From a bacterium (GTDB lineage: Bacteria; Myxococcota_A; Polyangia; Nannocystales; Nannocystaceae): 64,000 bases of DNA. Shown in pieces: positions 61,267-64,000 of the stretch. Under the pieces are notes generated by a model, which was given only the letters and a program-made list of their open reading frames with translations, was not told the DNA's origin and ran no database searches. The position numbers and the translations under genes were made by a program. Positions within the stretch are counted from its first letter, which is position 1. The number at the start of each line of letters is the position of its first letter. The DNA lies in assembly GCA_024742475.1 (NCBI GenBank), contig JANSYI010000001.1, positions 186,001 through 250,000 on the forward strand, given 5' to 3'.

Positions 61267-61299
61267 CCCCGAAGCCAGGCACCATAACCGGCTTCGGGG
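61267..61299 (-). promoter_or_regulatory. 10-bp inverted repeat enclosing TATGGT
   Basis: Plus strand CCCCGAAGCC, 13 bases, GGCTTCGGGG: perfect arms. The spacer holds, on the minus strand, TATGGT at 61281-61286, 21 bases before ATG 61259. Either an operator around the -10 of the Cys-rich lipoprotein gene, or a terminator for the M2 peptidase gene that ends at 61324; the T-run after it is weak. Confidence 0.5.
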
Positions 61300-61323
61300 C
61301 TCGTGGGAAAGGCGTGGGAGCGA

Positions 61324-63261
61324 TCAACCATCCCAGCCGCAGGTGCGGCCTTCGTTTTGCGTCTCGAGGTAGCCCATCAGCGGCGCGAAGTACTCGAGCA
61401 CCGCGGCGCCGTCCATCTCGCGGGTGCCCGTGAGCTTCTCCAGGGCGTCGGGCCACGGCTTGCTGCTGCCCATGGCGAGCATCGCGGCGAGCTTCTTGCC
61501 GGCCTCCTTGCTGCCGTAGACCGAGCACGTATGCAGCGGCCCCTCGTGGCCCGCGGCCTGGCACATCGCCTTGTGGAACTGGAACTGAAGGATGTGCGCC
61601 AAGAAGTAGCGCGCGTAGGGCGTGTTGGCGGGGATGTGATACTTGGCGCCGGGATCGAAGTGGTCCTCGCCCCGCTCGCTGGGCGGCTTCACGCCTTGGT
61701 ACTTGGCGCGCAGCTTCCACCAGTGGGCGTTGTACTGCTCGGGCTTCACCTTGCCGGCGAACACGTCCCAGCGCCACTGGTCGATCATCTTGCCGAAGGG
61801 CAGGAACATGATCTTCGACAGCGCGTCTTGCATCTGCTTGTTGATCACCGCCTCGTCGCTCTCGGACACCTTGCCCAGCAGGCCGATCTCCGCGAGGTAC
61901 TTGGGGGTGATCGACAGCGCGATGGCGTCGCCGATCGCCTCGTGGAACCCGTCGTGCGCGCCCTGCTGATACAGCACGGGCTTGGTGTAGTAGTTGTTGT
62001 AGTAGTAGTTGTGCCCGAGCTCGTGGTGGATCGTGACCAGGTCCTCGTGGTTCTTCTTGATGCACATCTTGATGCGCAGGTCGTTGTTGGAGGTCACGTC
62101 CCACGCGCTGGCGTGACACACGACGTCGCGATCCTTGGGCTGCACGAACATCGAGCGCTCCCAGAATGTCTCGGGTAGCGGATTGAGGCCCATCGAGGTG
62201 AAGAAGGCCTCGCCCATCTTCACCATCTCGATCTCGGTGGTCTTCTTCTTGGCCAGCGCCTCGGTCACGTCGATGCTCGGCTGCCCCTTGTACGGCTCGA
62301 GCATCGGGTAGAGGTTGGCAAACTCCTGCGTCCACATGTTGCCCGAGAGATGGGCGGGGATCATGCCGTCCTTGGCGACCTTGTCCTCGCCGTAGGTCTC
62401 GCTGAGCTTGGCGCGAATGTGGCAGTGGAGTTGTTCGTAGAGCGGTTTGACCTGTTCCCAGAGGCGGTCCATCTCCTGCTCGAACGCCTCGGGGCTCATG
62501 TCGTAGCGGCTCCGCCACAGCACGCCCATGTCGTCGTACCCGATGGCCTTGGCCCCTTCGTTGCCCAGCTCGACGAAGCGCACGTAGTCGTCCTTCATGG
62601 GCACGGAGATCGTGCGCCAGCCCTCCCAGGCCTTCAGCTGCTCGTCGTAGTCGCGGCTGGTCGCGAGCACGTCGGAGAGCTCGCCGAGGTCCTTGCAGGT
62701 CTTCTCGTCGGCGGGGTCGGTGCAGTACTTGCCCTTGCCGTAGGTGCTCTCCATCTTCGCGGTGATGTCGGCCAGCTCCTTGCGCTTGGCCTCGTCGTCG
62801 GGCGCGGGCACCGTGCTGGTGAGCTTGAGCAGCTCGAGCTGGCGGCGCGTGTCCGGATCGGCCTGCACGCCATCGTACGTGGCAGCCTCGGCGATGGCCT
62901 TGGTCTCGTAGGCCATCACCTCGGCGGTCAGCTCGGCTGCGGCCTTGTCGTGCTCGTCGGTGATGTCGGTGGCCTTGGCCCACTGCGCCTTGGCCGAGCG
63001 CGTCCAGATCTCTTTGAGCTCCTCGTTGGTCTTGACGACGAACGCCTTGGCCTGCTCGGGCGTCTTGTCCGACTTCTTCTTCAGCGGGCTCTTGCCCGCA
63101 GGCGCCTTGGGGTCGATCGAGACGCGCTTGGGGCCCTTGTCGCCGGCGGCTTTGGCCTCGTCCTTGGTCGCGACGGGCGTGGGTTTGGACGAATCGCAGC
63201 CGCCGAGGCTCAGCGAGAGCATCAGCGCAGCACAGGAGAGACGAACGACCGGAGACAACAT
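61324..63261 (-). CDS. M2 family (ACE-like) zinc dipeptidyl carboxypeptidase, lipoprotein
   Basis: 645 residues from ATG 63261. Signal with lipobox LSLGGC, a Lys/Ala linker, then the M2 peptidase domain. Zinc motif H413-E414-x-x-H417 in TIHHELGHNYYYNNYY, and third ligand Glu441 in HDGFHEAIGD; the 24-residue spacing from the second His equals that in angiotensin-converting enzyme. Also typical are HASAWDVTSNNDLRIKMCIK and FLPFGKMIDQWRWDVF. It would remove C-terminal dipeptides from peptides at the cell surface, perhaps for prey-protein use. TACCGT nine bases before the ATG supports this start. Confidence 0.93.
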   Translation of the reverse strand: MLSPVVRLSCAALMLSLSLGGCDSSKPTPVATKDEAKAAGDKGPKRVSIDPKAPAGKSPLKKKSDKTPEQAKAFVVKTNEELKEIWTRSAKAQWAKATDITDEHDKAAAELTAEVMAYETKAIAEAATYDGVQADPDTRRQLELLKLTSTVPAPDDEAKRKELADITAKMESTYGKGKYCTDPADEKTCKDLGELSDVLATSRDYDEQLKAWEGWRTISVPMKDDYVRFVELGNEGAKAIGYDDMGVLWRSRYDMSPEAFEQEMDRLWEQVKPLYEQLHCHIRAKLSETYGEDKVAKDGMIPAHLSGNMWTQEFANLYPMLEPYKGQPSIDVTEALAKKKTTEIEMVKMGEAFFTSMGLNPLPETFWERSMFVQPKDRDVVCHASAWDVTSNNDLRIKMCIKKNHEDLVTIHHELGHNYYYNNYYTKPVLYQQGAHDGFHEAIGDAIALSITPKYLAEIGLLGKVSESDEAVINKQMQDALSKIMFLPFGKMIDQWRWDVFAGKVKPEQYNAHWWKLRAKYQGVKPPSERGEDHFDPGAKYHIPANTPYARYFLAHILQFQFHKAMCQAAGHEGPLHTCSVYGSKEAGKKLAAMLAMGSSKPWPDALEKLTGTREMDGAAVLEYFAPLMGYLETQNEGRTCGWDG

Positions 63262-63270
63262 GGCGGCGCG

Positions 63271-63276
63271 ACGGTA
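63271..63276 (-). promoter_or_regulatory. candidate -10 (TACCGT), leaderless start of M2 peptidase
   Basis: On the minus strand TACCGT, 9 bases, ATG 63261. Confidence 0.5.
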
Positions 63277-63310
63277 GCCCTGCGCCCCGATCCGGCGCAA
63301 GCGCGCAGCC

Positions 63311-64000
63311 TCAGCTTCGCGTGGGCCGGGTGGACAGGGTGAGGGCGTCTGCGTGGTACAGGTGCCGATACGCCCCGACGACGCCGTCGCCGAGCTCGGC
63401 GGCGAGTTCACGCACGGACCGCTGCCCGCTGCACGCCTGCAGCAGCGCGCTCATCTCCGCGATCGGGGCCACCGTCTCGATGCGCACCGGGTGTCCTTCG
63501 TTCGTGACCACGAGGTCGGTCCCCGACGGCTCGAGCCGTACGTGGGTGGAGATCGAGGGGTAGGCGTCCAGGATGCGCTCGCCCCCGAACAGCTCGGCCG
63601 CAGGGGTTCGATCGGGATGCGTCACCACGAAGCTGTGCTTGATCAGGTTGCCGAAGGCGAGCTCGGCTGCGGCCGCCTGCGCCCAGGGGTCGAGCGCGTC
63701 AGCGGCATCGAGCAACCCGGCCCTGCCAAGCGCGCTCATCTCCGGCCGATACGGCGCGTTGCCGAGCCATCGGTGGAAGCGAAGTCCCGCACCTTGCACG
63801 AGGTCCCGGATGTCTTGCACGCGGTAGCTCTGATCCCGGGGATTGAGCACCATGTCCATCACCTCCTCGAGGCTGATGACCGTACCGACGTTGGGATAGA
63901 CCAGGCGAAACGGATGCCCCTGCGGCAGGAACGCCAATAGCTTCTGGACCTTGGCCGCGCTGAGCTCGTCGATCGACAGGCCCAGCTTCGTCGCCAGCTC
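63311..64000 (-). CDS. probable SAM-dependent methyltransferase, C-terminal part (cut by window end)
   Basis: 229 residues are in the window; the frame continues past position 64000, so the N-terminal methyltransferase core is missing. The segment LEEVMDMVLNPRDQSYRVQD and LVQGAGLRFHRWLGNAPYRP is like the region after the Rossmann fold of class I methyltransferases with a C-terminal regulatory domain. The end holds PIAEMSALLQACSGQRSVRE, an HTH-like region similar to PqqD-type or regulatory domains. Substrate not determinable. I cannot exclude another protein class, since the SAM motif is outside the window. Confidence 0.6.
   Translation of the reverse strand, partial: ELATKLGLSIDELSAAKVQKLLAFLPQGHPFRLVYPNVGTVISLEEVMDMVLNPRDQSYRVQDIRDLVQGAGLRFHRWLGNAPYRPEMSALGRAGLLDAADALDPWAQAAAAELAFGNLIKHSFVVTHPDRTPAAELFGGERILDAYPSISTHVRLEPSGTDLVVTNEGHPVRIETVAPIAEMSALLQACSGQRSVRELAAELGDGVVGAYRHLYHADALTLSTRPTRS

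Noticed and set aside
58758..61433. 891-codon plus-strand open frame
   Set aside because: Opposite the MORN and Cys-rich lipoprotein genes, whose repeats and signals are clear; Leu/Val/Ala-rich shadow.

Overview
The window looks like chromosome from a myxobacterium (Myxococcota), most plausibly of the Nannocystis/Enhygromyxa/Plesiocystis side. The DNA is very GC-rich with strongly G/C third codon positions. Other signs are Hanks-type kinases with PEGA domains, membrane-anchored sigma factors, a TIGR02265/DUF2378 protein, FG-GAP and DNDxDG repeat proteins, and many lipoproteins with Ser/Thr/Gly-rich linkers. The genus is an inference. I see no rRNA, tRNA, CRISPR array, insertion sequence or prophage. 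Genes are tightly packed and no gene-free stretch exceeds 300 bases.

Layout. 0.07-3.3 kb: FG-GAP lipoprotein, then a TIGR02147-type regulator translationally coupled to VOC and MmcQ/YjbR proteins. 3.3-9.4 kb: a sigma factor with a membrane segment, a TetR regulator coupled to an AidB-type acyl-CoA dehydrogenase, a flavin-dependent halogenase-like enzyme, and argF. 9.4-14.7 kb: hybrid histidine kinase, DTW-domain protein, a second membrane-anchored sigma factor, FG-GAP lipoprotein. 14.8-20 kb: TrkH/KtrB and TrkA/KtrA potassium uptake, a HAMP-domain membrane protein and a second hybrid kinase. 20-25.6 kb: Cys-rich lipoproteins, an outer-membrane-like protein, small secreted proteins, a thioredoxin-like lipoprotein, an EamA transporter. 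25.7-31.5 kb: a VWA lipoprotein with a strong terminator, then a Ser/Thr kinase, a TPR/PEGA protein and a lipoprotein. 31.5-43.4 kb: GyrI-like protein, DUF2378 protein, peroxiredoxin, a frameshifted M23 lipoprotein, gltB, LamG and VOC lipoproteins, a triple-FKBP lipoprotein, pyrB. 43.4-48 kb: a stalk-like lipoprotein, a PEGA protein and a pseudokinase. 48-53 kb: SDR enzyme, then a secreted nuclease, a Ca-repeat lipoprotein and a repeat-bearing outer-membrane barrel. 53-64 kb: secreted and lipid-anchored envelope proteins including an L,D-transpeptidase, a SUKH-like protein, a MORN-repeat protein, an ACE-like M2 peptidase and the C-terminal part of a methyltransferase.

Three themes stand out. 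First, about half of the genes that begin a transcription unit have a TANNNT hexamer 6-10 nt before the start codon, which would put the start codon at or next to +1: leaderless mRNAs. This also decides several start codons. Second, a three-part module (kinase, two-TM PEGA protein ending in V-R-F, Ser/Thr-linker lipoprotein) occurs twice: intact at 27.9-31.5 kb, and in a degenerate form (pseudokinase, headless lipoprotein) at 43.4-48 kb. Third, the 49.0-53.0 kb operon couples a secreted staphylococcal-nuclease-fold enzyme to Ca-binding-repeat surface proteins and a beta-barrel. This is my best candidate for an undescribed surface nucleic-acid-processing or uptake system.

All domain calls are by eye from motifs. 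No search or structure prediction was run.
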